Of a DNA stretch of 64,000 nucleotides, positions 39,722-48,342 are shown piece by piece (position 1 is the first letter of the stretch; each line of letters starts with the position of its first letter). The notes beneath the pieces were generated by a model. That model did not search any database. It had not been told where the DNA came from and saw only the letters and a program-made list of their open reading frames with translations. The translations under genes and the position numbers were made by a program. The stretch is from Acidobacteriota bacterium (GTDB taxonomy: Bacteria; Acidobacteriota; Thermoanaerobaculia; Multivoradales; J023): assembly GCA_029263315.1 (NCBI GenBank), contig JAJCXR010000021.1:53670-117669 (forward strand), read 5' to 3'.

Positions 39722-40392
39722 CCCCAGGGAGCCCATCGTCGCCGACTACCCCGGGGCAGGGTCCCCACGCCGGCCAGCGTCTGCTGCATGCGGGCGCTCC
39801 CCTCGACGAGGCCAGCATGGTGATGATCATGGTGCACGGTCGAGGGGCGGGGCCAGGGGATATCCTGGGTTTATCCGGTGAGATCCACCGGCAAGGCCTG
39901 TGCTTTCTCGCCCCCGAGGCCGCCGGATGGTCTTGGTATCCGCAGAGCTTCCTCGCCCCGCGGCGGGCCAACGAGCCCTACTTGAGCTCCGCCATCCACC
40001 AACTCGCCAGCCTGCTGCAACGCCTCGAAACAGGGGGTGTGCCGCGCCGACGCATGATCTTGATGGGCTTCTCCCAAGGGGCTTGTTTGAGCCTCGAAGT
40101 GGCGGCTCGGCATCAGCATCGGTATGCCGGTGTCGTCGCTTTCTCCGGTGGTCTCATCGGCGCCGAGCTCGACGCCGACTATGGCGGCCCCGGCCTCGCC
40201 GGTACGCCGGTCTTCCTCGGTTGCAGCGATCGGGATCCCCACATCCCCTTGCCGCGGGTGCAGGAATCCAGCAAGCTGATGGAGCGCCTGGGGGGCGTCG
40301 TCACCGAGCGCATTTATCCGGGCATGCCCCACACCATCAACCAAGACGAGATCCGATGGCTTCAGAGCCTGGTGGACGAGGTGACAGATTGA
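39718..40392 (+). CDS. Alpha/beta hydrolase, carboxylesterase/phospholipase (MhqD-like)
   Basis: A 224-aa serine hydrolase. MVMIMVHGRGAGPGDI holds the oxyanion region, GFSQGACLSLEVA holds the nucleophile Ser near residue 119, FLGCSDRDPHIP the Asp, and GMPHTI the His. Length and motifs fit the YpfH/MhqD-type esterases. ATGA overlaps the upstream gene and TTGA joins the downstream PLD gene, so all three are translationally coupled. In the Bacillus mhq regulon the esterase acts with the ring-cleaving dioxygenase in quinone detoxification. Confidence 0.88.
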   Translation: MTPGSPSSPTTPGQGPHAGQRLLHAGAPLDEASMVMIMVHGRGAGPGDILGLSGEIHRQGLCFLAPEAAGWSWYPQSFLAPRRANEPYLSSAIHQLASLLQRLETGGVPRRRMILMGFSQGACLSLEVAARHQHRYAGVVAFSGGLIGAELDADYGGPGLAGTPVFLGCSDRDPHIPLPRVQESSKLMERLGGVVTERIYPGMPHTINQDEIRWLQSLVDEVTD

Positions 40393-41087
40393 GCCAAGCG
40401 ACACTGGAGACACACTTTGCCAAGACGTTGGACGATCGCCGCCTGTCGCGCAACGAGCGCCAGGTCTTGCAACACATCCTGCGCCAGGAGGAGCCGTCGC
40501 CACAGCGACGTAGGGAGCTTCTGGTCCGCGCCTTTGCGGTGGCGCAGGAGGCCCTGACCCGACAGCCGGATCGACAGGTCTTGACCTGGCTGCAGGAGGT
40601 GAGCAAACTGCTGGTGGCCGACACCAAGCCGACCCCCGAGCTCGCCGAGGCCTATTTTGAGCCCCAACAGGACTGCGGCGCCCGCCTCATCTCGTTGCTC
40701 GACCGCAGCCGCTCCGATGTCCGCATCTGTGTTTTCACCATCACCGACAACGCCGTCGCCGGGGCCATTCTCGCGGCCCACCGCCGGGGGGTCACGGTGC
40801 GCATCATCAGCGACGGTGACAAGGCCCGGGATCGGGGCTCGGACATCGCCCGTCTGGAGGCCTCGGGGGTCCCGGTGCGGGTCGACTTCGCCGCCGATCA
40901 CATGCATCACAAATTCGCCGTCTTCGACAGCCACGCCATGGTCACCGGCAGCTACAACTGGACCCGCGGCGCCGCCGAGCGCAATCTCGAGAACATCGTC
41001 GTCTCCGACGACCCTCGCCTGGTGCGTCCCTTCGTCGAAGAGTTCGAGCGCTTGTGGCAGATTCTGGGGCTGGAGCCGGGGATCTAG
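40389..41087 (+). CDS. Single-HKD phospholipase D-fold protein (Nuc/Zucchini-like)
   Basis: A 232-aa protein. The start is taken as TTG 40389, which overlaps the hydrolase stop (TTGA) and has GAGGTG 5 nt upstream; an ATG at 40356 is an alternative. Residues 1-85 are helical and charged. The PLD domain contains VRICVFTITDNAVAGAIL, GVTVRIISDGDKA and the motif MHHKFAVFD followed by GSYNWTRGAAERNLEN. One HKD motif means it must dimerise, like Nuc endonucleases and Zucchini/MitoPLD. Nuclease or phosphodiesterase activity is likely. No signal peptide, so cytoplasmic. Its pairing with quinone-detoxification-type genes is unusual. Confidence 0.85.
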   Translation: MSQATLETHFAKTLDDRRLSRNERQVLQHILRQEEPSPQRRRELLVRAFAVAQEALTRQPDRQVLTWLQEVSKLLVADTKPTPELAEAYFEPQQDCGARLISLLDRSRSDVRICVFTITDNAVAGAILAAHRRGVTVRIISDGDKARDRGSDIARLEASGVPVRVDFAADHMHHKFAVFDSHAMVTGSYNWTRGAAERNLENIVVSDDPRLVRPFVEEFERLWQILGLEPGI

Positions 41088-44000
41088 CCGTCGGAAGCCT
41101 GTCTGGCCAGACGCAGGAAGCCGTGCTCTTTGGCCTCCTTGGCCACCTGCTGCCGAAGGCTCTCGGCGGCTGCAACATCGTCCTGCGCCAGCAGCCTCGA
41201 CAGCTCGAGAGCGGCTTCGAGGCGGAGATCGACAAAACCCAGGGCCTCAGATTGCTGCGCCGCCCGGCGCAGTTGCTCGATGCCCATCGCTCGCTCGCCG
41301 GTCGCCGCAAGGACGCCGGCCGTGTCGATCCAAACCCGCAGCTGGGTGCCCCGATTCTGCACTCCGACGACCCGTTCCACAGCCCGACCTGCCGCCTCGG
41401 CGGCGGTCGCCGCCCCTCCCCTCTGCAGCTCCCCTCGGGCCAGCAACGCCAAGGCCTTTGCTTCGTCTTGGGGTTTCCCTTCACGGGCGAATTCTTGCGC
41501 CGCGGAGCGGGCTAAGGAAACCGCCGAGTCAGCCGACCCTAGCTCGAGATCGATGGCCGCCAGGGCCATCTCGGAGACGGCGATATTCGTCTGCTCGCCG
41601 ATGTCTCGACGGATGGCCAAGGCAGAGTCATGCAGACGGCGAGCCGTCGCCGCATCGTCCCGGGCCCACGCCACCTCCGCCAGGGACGAGTAATAATAGG
41701 CCTCGCCTCGCCGGTTGCCGAGACCTTGATTGGCCGCCAAAGCCTGCTCAAAGAGGTTCTGCGCCCCCGTCACATCGCCCCGTCGCAGGCGCACCTCCCC
41801 CAAGAGATTCAGGTTGATGGCCACCGAGCGTCGACTGCTGATCTCCCGTCCCAAGGCCAAGGCTTGCTCGAAATGGCTCTCCGCCGCCGTCAAGTCGCCG
41901 AGCTCCCGCTCCACCACCCCCAGGGAGGTCAAGGTGATCTGCTCACCTCGGAAATCGCCGATCTCCCGATTGGCCACCAATTCCTGACGATGCATCTCCT
42001 GCGCCTGGCGCAGGTCACCCTGCTGCCGCAGGATGATCGCCAGGGTATTGAGGCCATGCTTGAGGGAGCCTTGATCACCGATTTCCTGAGCCACCTTGGA
42101 GGCCCGTCGCAAGGTTTCCTTGGCCGCCTCCAGGTTCCCGAGGTGGCGATCGAGCTTGGCCAGGGCAACCAGGACCCGGGCCACCAAGCTGCGATTATTG
42201 GAGGCCCCATAGAGGTCCAGGGCCTCTTCGTAGGCTTGTCTGGCTTTCGTCGGCTCGCCGAGATCCCGCCAGGCGGCCGCTTCGACCTCCCGGGCGCGGG
42301 CCACCAGCAACCGATCGGCCAAAACCTCCGCCTTGGCAGCGGCGGCGGCGGCCTTGCGCTGCTGCTCCGGGTACACGGACAAGGCGCGGGCCGCGTCCGC
42401 CTCGACCAAATCGAGGCGCGGGTCCTCACCGGACGGGGCCGGTAGACGCCGCAACTGAAGCACCGTCTCCACCGCCTGGTCCGGCTTGCCCATGCTAATT
42501 TCCGACTTGGCCAGCTGCAAGCCGTACTCCAAGTTGTCGGGAAAGGCCTGCCAAAGCCGAGCATAGTTCTCCATCGCCTGTTGCCGTTTGTTGGAGATCT
42601 CGAAATATTGAGCTTCCACCCACAAGCGATCTTGGTGCGACAGGACCTTCGATTCTTCATAGGCCTTGGCGGCTGCCGCCCGAGCCTCCGGCCAATAACC
42701 CAGGCTCAACCACGCACTGGCCATGGCCGAATGAATCCGTGCGTTGTTGGGATCGAGCTCTTCGGCCCGCCGAAAACGCTCCAGGGCCTGCAATGCCTCG
42801 TAGCGCCTCAGGAGATCCAATCCCTCGGCGTACAGGCGCACCGCTTCGGGGCCCGCCGGCACGACGGCCCGCAGGGCGGCTTGCTCCTCCTCTGAAATGG
42901 CTCTGATGCCCAAGGCCTGACGCAGGTCTTCGCCCATCTCCTCGACCAAATCGAGCACCGCCAGCTCGGAGCCTCGACGCTTGAGATGGTGCAGCACTCG
43001 ACCGCTGACCACGTCGCGGATCTGCACATCGAGCCGGATATCCCGTTCGTCGCCCTGGCCGTCCGCCAGATAGGAACCGGTCACCGCCAGGTCGCTCCCC
43101 AACAAGGTTGCCAGGCGGTCCATCGGTCCTTCGTCGAAGGCAGCGGCATCGTCCATGCCCAGCTCATGACGGGCCCGCGCCACCTTTTCCCCGGGAACGA
43201 TGCGCAGATGGTCCCCAACCGCCACCTCAGTGGCCAAGAGCTCGGCCAAGGCGGTGGCCAACCAAGCGTCCGTCGGCTCAGCCGATAGGTTGCGGAAACC
43301 CAACAGGGCGAGCGAGGTGCGCAGCTCGAAATCTTGATCGAGGGGTACCGCGCTCGGGCGTTGCAGAGTGCCGCTCAGCGCCGATCGATCCTCGGTGACG
43401 GCTGGCACCGGCTCCCCCATTTGCCAGCGGGAGGCCGCTAACCACAGGACCGCCAACAGCAACACGACGGCGCTACCCAATCCCAGCCAACGGCGCAAGG
43501 CCTGCGCCGCAGGGTAGACCCGACGGCGTCCCTCCAAGGCTTCGACCAACTCGGTGGCGGTCTGAAATCGACGCCATGGCTGTCGTTCGAGGCAGCGGAG
43601 GATGGCGGTTTGCCAGCGCAGCGGCAGCTGTGGCACGTGACTTCGGGGGGTGGTGGGTGTTTCCCGCAAGCGTTTGAGGGCCGTCGATAGGGCCGTTTCC
43701 CCTTCGAAGGGATATCGACCGGTCAACATTTCGTAGAGCACCACTCCCACAGCAAAGATGTCGGTGGCCGCCGTCACCTCGGAACCCTCGACTTGCTCAG
43801 GAGCCATGTAGGCCGGTGTGCCCAGCATGCTGTCGTGGGCGGTCACCCGGTGGTGTTTGTCGTCCTGGGCAGCCCGGGCCAGACCAAAATCCGTCACCAC
43901 GGCCCGCACACCGCCCGAGACCTCAGGCGCTTCCACCAAGACGACATTGCTGCTCTTGAAATCGCGATGGATCACCCCGGCCTTGCGGGCCGCCTCCAAC

Positions 44001-44479
44001 CCAGCGGCCATCTGACGGACCAAGGGCAAGGCGGCGGTGGTCGACATCGGGCCTTGCTGCCGTATGTGCTCGTACAAGGTCTCACCGCTGAGCAGCTCCA
44101 TGGTCAGGAAGAAGTAGCGCCCGAGCGCCCGGCTCTCCTGGCCGAATTCATAGATTCGGCAGACATTGGGATGGGTCACCTGGCGGGCCAGATTGATTTC
44201 CCGTTTGAAGCGTTCGAGGTTCTCCGCCGAGGCTCCTTCTTGACGTAGCACCTTGAGGGCGACACGTTCATTGAGCTCCCGATCGGCCACCTCATAGACC
44301 TCGCCGACGCCACCGCGGTCGATGAAGCGAAGAACCTCATAGCGCTCAGCGATCCACTGCCCATTGGCAAAGAGGGCCGGCGACGGGGAGATCTCCTCCC
44401 CATCCGACGCCGCGGGCCGCCCGCCGGGTTCGACAGGGTCCTGCGTCTCGTTTTTCTTGTCGGTGCTCAGCTCAGTCAT
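41084..44479 (-). CDS. Transmembrane Ser/Thr kinase with FlgO/TolB-like domain and TPRs
   Basis: An 1131-aa kinase. The kinase domain starts at about residue 35 (VLRFIDRGGVGEVYEVADRE), with VALKVLRQ, HRDFKSSN near 172, VTDFGLAR near 198 and YMAPEQVEG. A transmembrane helix lies near 330-348 (SAVVLLLAVLWLAAS). A periplasmic beta-alpha domain follows (SLALLGFRNLSAEPTDAWLA), as in FlgO or adenylate-cyclase-associated TolB-N-like domains, then about a dozen TPRs (550-1120). ATG 44479 is used; ATG 44548 would add 23 residues without family character. It is convergent with the PLD gene: both TAG stops share the palindrome CTAG at 41084-41087. Confidence 0.92.
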   Translation of the reverse strand: MTELSTDKKNETQDPVEPGGRPAASDGEEISPSPALFANGQWIAERYEVLRFIDRGGVGEVYEVADRELNERVALKVLRQEGASAENLERFKREINLARQVTHPNVCRIYEFGQESRALGRYFFLTMELLSGETLYEHIRQQGPMSTTAALPLVRQMAAGLEAARKAGVIHRDFKSSNVVLVEAPEVSGGVRAVVTDFGLARAAQDDKHHRVTAHDSMLGTPAYMAPEQVEGSEVTAATDIFAVGVVLYEMLTGRYPFEGETALSTALKRLRETPTTPRSHVPQLPLRWQTAILRCLERQPWRRFQTATELVEALEGRRRVYPAAQALRRWLGLGSAVVLLLAVLWLAASRWQMGEPVPAVTEDRSALSGTLQRPSAVPLDQDFELRTSLALLGFRNLSAEPTDAWLATALAELLATEVAVGDHLRIVPGEKVARARHELGMDDAAAFDEGPMDRLATLLGSDLAVTGSYLADGQGDERDIRLDVQIRDVVSGRVLHHLKRRGSELAVLDLVEEMGEDLRQALGIRAISEEEQAALRAVVPAGPEAVRLYAEGLDLLRRYEALQALERFRRAEELDPNNARIHSAMASAWLSLGYWPEARAAAAKAYEESKVLSHQDRLWVEAQYFEISNKRQQAMENYARLWQAFPDNLEYGLQLAKSEISMGKPDQAVETVLQLRRLPAPSGEDPRLDLVEADAARALSVYPEQQRKAAAAAAKAEVLADRLLVARAREVEAAAWRDLGEPTKARQAYEEALDLYGASNNRSLVARVLVALAKLDRHLGNLEAAKETLRRASKVAQEIGDQGSLKHGLNTLAIILRQQGDLRQAQEMHRQELVANREIGDFRGEQITLTSLGVVERELGDLTAAESHFEQALALGREISSRRSVAINLNLLGEVRLRRGDVTGAQNLFEQALAANQGLGNRRGEAYYYSSLAEVAWARDDAATARRLHDSALAIRRDIGEQTNIAVSEMALAAIDLELGSADSAVSLARSAAQEFAREGKPQDEAKALALLARGELQRGGAATAAEAAGRAVERVVGVQNRGTQLRVWIDTAGVLAATGERAMGIEQLRRAAQQSEALGFVDLRLEAALELSRLLAQDDVAAAESLRQQVAKEAKEHGFLRLARQASDG

Positions 44480-44669
44480 ACGTTGCGTCCCAAGACGACT
44501 CGCCGACCTCCGGATATCGGCGGCGACGATCCCAGTGCGATTCAACATCCCTGCCCAATAAGTTAACAGAGTCGTCCGCTACCTGGCTCCCCTAGCCTCG
44601 TCGATGAGAGTCAATGGACAAACTCACCCCTTGAGCCCTGCAACCAGCCGCAGGGCTCCCGGGCGCAAC

Positions 44670-45182
44670 TCACGGGCCTGCGTCTTGGGAGAGATCTGGG
44701 TCTTCGAGACTCCGACGGGCGGCGGCCATTAGGCGTACGAAGGCCGCCAAGTCCGCTTCCGACAGATGACCGAGTCGCTGCCGCAGCCAAGCATCCACCG
44801 CCGAATCGAGCCGCGCCAAGAGCTCGAGGGCTGGACCGGTGATGCCGACGCGAACGATGCGCCGGTCCGCCGCATCTCGCTCCCGGTGGGTCAACCCAGC
44901 GCTGCACAGACGATCCACCAAGCGGGTGACGTCCGGCACCGGAGTCACCAGACGGTCACCGATATCGCCGCAGGACAGCGTCTCCGGGTCCGCCCCCCGC
45001 AGAATGCGCAGGATGTTGTAGTGGGTGGAGGTCCAGCGCAAGCCCTTGGGGGCGGCGTCACGCAGCAGCTGGGTGAAGTCCCGCTGCAGGAGGGCGGCGC
45101 TGCGTTGCAATTCGAGGAAAGCCTCTTCATAGGGGGAGGCAAAAGGCCGGGTCAAGCCGAGGTGGCGTCGCAGGTTAGTCAT
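44670..45182 (-). CDS. MarR-family transcriptional regulator
   Basis: A 170-aa winged-helix repressor of normal MarR length. The N-terminal dimerisation helices are followed by LSCGDIGDRLVTPVPDVTRL (recognition helix), LVDRLCSAGLTHRERDAADR and RRIVRVGITGPALELL, the characteristic beta wing. MarR proteins respond to phenolics, quinones and drugs. In Bacillus, MhqR controls dioxygenase and esterase genes like those at 38.7-40.4 kb, so this gene is a candidate regulator of that operon, although a kinase gene lies between. It starts 41 bp after the glycosyltransferase stop. Confidence 0.9.
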   Translation of the reverse strand: MTNLRRHLGLTRPFASPYEEAFLELQRSAALLQRDFTQLLRDAAPKGLRWTSTHYNILRILRGADPETLSCGDIGDRLVTPVPDVTRLVDRLCSAGLTHRERDAADRRIVRVGITGPALELLARLDSAVDAWLRQRLGHLSEADLAAFVRLMAAARRSLEDPDLSQDAGP

Positions 45183-45222
45183 CTCCGTCGCTGCTCATCC
45201 CCGGGGTAGGTAAACCACCGAC

Positions 45223-46335
45223 TCACTCCAGATGCTCGCGGATCGAATAGCTGTCGGAGCGGCGAAAATTCTTGTGGGCCAACATTTCGCCGAGCAGACC
45301 GGTGGTCAAAAACTGGACACCGAGCAGCATCAACAGGATGCCGAGCTGCAACAGTGGACGAAACGACAGCGCCTCGTCGAAGACCAACCAGGCAATGGCC
45401 AGGTAGCCGTTGATCAGCGAACCGAGGAAGATGGTCGCCAGGCCGATGACCCCAAAAAGGTGCAAAGGGCGGCGCATGTAAGTGGTGATGAACAGCACCG
45501 TCAACAGGTCGAGAAAACCTTTGTAGACCCGATCCCAGCCATATTTGCTGCTGCCGTGGCGCCGTTTCTCATGGGCTACCCGGGCCTCCCCGACACGGAA
45601 TCCGCGGCGGCTGGCCAGCACCGGGATATAGCGATGCAACTCGCCGTAGATCGATACCTGCTCCAGCACCTCCCGTCGGTAGACCTTGAAGCCGCAGTTG
45701 AAATCGTGCAGCTCCACCTGGGCCAGACGCCGGGTCACCCAGTTGAAGAGCTTCGACAACCAGCGTTTGGAGAACGGGTCCTGGCGGGCTTGTTTCCAGC
45801 CGGAGACCAAATCGAGCTGCTGCTCCTCGAGGGTATCGAGCAAGTGGGGAATCTCTTCCGGCACGTCCTGCAAATCGCCATCCAAGGTCACGATGAGAGC
45901 CCCGCGGCTGTGCTCGACACCGGCGGTGAGGGCCGCTGCCTTGCCGAAGTTCCGCCGAAAGCGGACCAGCTTGACCCGTCGATCCGCGGCGTGGAGCTGA
46001 CGCACCAAGGTAGGTGTGGCATCGCGGGAGCCGTCGTCGACAAAGACGATCTCAAAGCTACGGCCCAGGGTCTCGAAGACGGCGATGACCCGCTGCGCCA
46101 GCTCCAGCACGCTGGCCTCTTCGTCGAGCACCGGCACCAGAACGGTGACCTCCGGTTCCAGGGTCGCCCCATCTCGGCCCGACGGGTCTTGGCGCGACGG
46201 GTCTTGGCGCGATGGGGTCGAATCGACGGAGCCAGGCTCCGTCTCCGAAGACGGCCCTGCAAGAACGGACGATGGACCGCCGGAGGACGGCGCGTCCGAA
46301 GACGTCGAAGGCAGAGAATTCACCATACGTTTCAT
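45223..46335 (-). CDS. Family 2 glycosyltransferase, polyprenyl-phosphate type
   Basis: About 370 aa. After a low-complexity Ser/Pro N terminus (with a tandem SRQDP repeat from a 15-bp DNA duplication near 46180-46215), the GT-A fold starts at VTVLVPVLDEEASVLELAQR. It has IVFVDDGSRDAT, VTLDGDLQD (metal-binding DxD-like) and a CGFKVYRREVLE segment. Two C-terminal transmembrane helices (FGVIGLATIFLGSLINGYL and LLQLGILLMLLGVQFL) match GtrB/ArnC/DPM1-like enzymes that load sugars onto polyprenyl phosphate. Start uncertain between ATG 46335 and ATG 46326. Confidence 0.88.
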   Translation of the reverse strand: MKRMVNSLPSTSSDAPSSGGPSSVLAGPSSETEPGSVDSTPSRQDPSRQDPSGRDGATLEPEVTVLVPVLDEEASVLELAQRVIAVFETLGRSFEIVFVDDGSRDATPTLVRQLHAADRRVKLVRFRRNFGKAAALTAGVEHSRGALIVTLDGDLQDVPEEIPHLLDTLEEQQLDLVSGWKQARQDPFSKRWLSKLFNWVTRRLAQVELHDFNCGFKVYRREVLEQVSIYGELHRYIPVLASRRGFRVGEARVAHEKRRHGSSKYGWDRVYKGFLDLLTVLFITTYMRRPLHLFGVIGLATIFLGSLINGYLAIAWLVFDEALSFRPLLQLGILLMLLGVQFLTTGLLGEMLAHKNFRRSDSYSIREHLE

Positions 46336-46512
46336 CTGCGGGTCATGAATTGGGATAGACGGTTTGAGGGTCAAAGGACGGCTGACGCCGCCTGGGGGCC
46401 GGCAGCACGCCGAATTGGGGTGATCACGCTGCCATCGATACGAAGGATGTCGGCCACTCCGTAGCCTCTTATCCTAGCACCAAGCGCCGGCCCGTGGAGG
46501 GTTGCCTGGGAC

Positions 46513-48342
46513 TCAACGCATGAGCTCTTGAAAGCGCTCCTGGCTGGCGGCCCGCGGCTCAACACCGAGCTCGCTGCGCAGCAGCTCCTGCAAGCGCACG
46601 AACTGTCGTCGCACGAGATCACGGCGGCCCTGTAGGCCGTAGATTTCCATGATCGCCATGTGCACCGACTCCTCGAAGGGCTCTTCCAACAACAAGCTTC
46701 GGTAGGCGTCGAGGGCTTCCTGGTGCCGTCCCAGGGCATCGCAGAGCTGCGCCAGGCGACGCAACAACCCGAGATACTCAGCGTGTAGCTGTCTCCGTCG
46801 CTCGCCCACCCAAGGTTCGTCCACCTCCATCAGCAAGGGCCCACGGTAGAGATGCCAGGCCTGGCGCCAGGGCTCCAGGGCCAGGGCCCGCTGCTCGAGG
46901 TCAGCCTCACGGCCCAAGGCCTCGCCTTCGTCGAGCAAGTGGTGGAACTGATCGACATCCACCCGCCAATGCACCCCGTCGCAGAGCTCATAGCCACCGT
47001 GACGATGGATCAACAACGAATCTCCCTTGACGGGAGCATTGCCAGCCGCCGCACCGTGGCCGGCGACGCGGTGTTCCCCCAGGGCACGCCGCAGGGTGCT
47101 GATGGTGGGGTGGAAGTTCTTCTCCAGGGCGCGGGCCTCGGCCCCTTGCCAGACGTTGGCGATCAGCTCTTCGCGGGAGGCGCGACGATTTGGCGCCAAC
47201 AGCAGATAGGCCAAGGTCATCAGGGCGCGGTGAATCTTCCAGCGAACAGGGCTCGGTTTGCCGTCGCCATCGTAGGCCACGACCCGCGGCAACCCGAAGA
47301 GCGCCACTTGCAGAACCCGGGGGCTTTTGGCGTCCCTGGGCTCCCCCACCGGGAGGTCCCGAGGTCGAATCGAGACGGGGCTCAGACGATCTCGCCACCG
47401 GCTGCGATCGCTGTGCGCCAGATGATGCTCTGCCAACTGGACGCGGCCCCACATCTGGGCCGCCGAGGCCAAGCGTCGATGCAGGAAGGCCCGCCGGCCG
47501 TCGAGATCCAGGGGACCGAGGTTTCGCAACCGCCGCTCGAGGGACCACGGCGTCGTCGCCCACAAGGCCGGCCACGCTCCCCCCAACCAACCTTCGAGAT
47601 GCACCAGCTCCTCCAATCCCTGCAACAGCAGGGGTTGGTCGATCCAGGCCAAACGCCACAGGGCCACGTCGGTGCAACCGGTCAAACGGCAAGCGTCGAG
47701 AATTTCCCGATGCAGCGGTGCAAGGCCCGCCAATACCTCGGCTTCGAGCCAGTCGGCGAAGGGCTGGCCGGCGAAGGGGCTCGGGCCCTCGGCCTCGGGA
47801 GGGTCGTTTCCCTGAGCATCGCCCTGAGCGGCCGACGGCCCCTGCAGCCGACGCTGCCGCCAACGCAAGGGCCCCCACCAACCGGCGGTCTGGAGCATCA
47901 AGGCGTCGACCCCGGCGACGGCAAAGGGGTCCTCCAACATGGCGGAGACCTCGCCGGGAAGGAGCAGCCATTCCCGGGGCCACACCACCTCTTCGGGCAC
48001 CAGACGGCCCGGCAGTCGGCGGTCACAGGTTAGGAAGAGCCGTTGTCCGGGGGCCAGGGCGGCGAGAATTTCTTTGGGGCTCTCCAGGTCTGCATCTTGA
48101 GATAGCCAGAGATGGGGTATCGAAACGCCGACCTGACGTATCTGTTGTGGCAAGTCATCGGCGGCCCTCAGGGCCCGCCAGCGGCGGGGATGGAAGTGGC
48201 AAAGGTTGCGCAGCAAGAGGCGGCGCCCCGACGCCGGCCAACCCCACAAACAGACCAACGGTGCCTGGCACAGCTCGAGACGACGACGCAGACGGGTGAG
48301 CGCCGGATGCAGCTCCAACGGGCCCTCCAGCGGGGGCTTCAA
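46513..48342 (-). CDS. SARP/BTAD-type regulator with N-terminal degenerate P-loop domain
   Basis: About 609 aa. The start is TTG 48342, overlapping the UDG stop as TTGA. Residues about 30-45 (LWGWPASGRRLLLRNL) resemble a Walker A loop in which the Lys is replaced by Arg. A region of MalT-like AAA/STAND character continues to about 300. Residues about 345-445 form an OmpR-type winged helix (VLQVALFGLPRVVAYDGDG, RASREELIANVWQG, ISTLRRALGE), and 455-609 a bacterial transcriptional activation domain (BTAD) of TPR-like helices. Placing the ATPase before the DNA-binding plus BTAD module inverts the usual SARP order. Targets are unknown. Confidence 0.8.
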   Translation of the reverse strand: MKPPLEGPLELHPALTRLRRRLELCQAPLVCLWGWPASGRRLLLRNLCHFHPRRWRALRAADDLPQQIRQVGVSIPHLWLSQDADLESPKEILAALAPGQRLFLTCDRRLPGRLVPEEVVWPREWLLLPGEVSAMLEDPFAVAGVDALMLQTAGWWGPLRWRQRRLQGPSAAQGDAQGNDPPEAEGPSPFAGQPFADWLEAEVLAGLAPLHREILDACRLTGCTDVALWRLAWIDQPLLLQGLEELVHLEGWLGGAWPALWATTPWSLERRLRNLGPLDLDGRRAFLHRRLASAAQMWGRVQLAEHHLAHSDRSRWRDRLSPVSIRPRDLPVGEPRDAKSPRVLQVALFGLPRVVAYDGDGKPSPVRWKIHRALMTLAYLLLAPNRRASREELIANVWQGAEARALEKNFHPTISTLRRALGEHRVAGHGAAAGNAPVKGDSLLIHRHGGYELCDGVHWRVDVDQFHHLLDEGEALGREADLEQRALALEPWRQAWHLYRGPLLMEVDEPWVGERRRQLHAEYLGLLRRLAQLCDALGRHQEALDAYRSLLLEEPFEESVHMAIMEIYGLQGRRDLVRRQFVRLQELLRSELGVEPRAASQERFQELMR

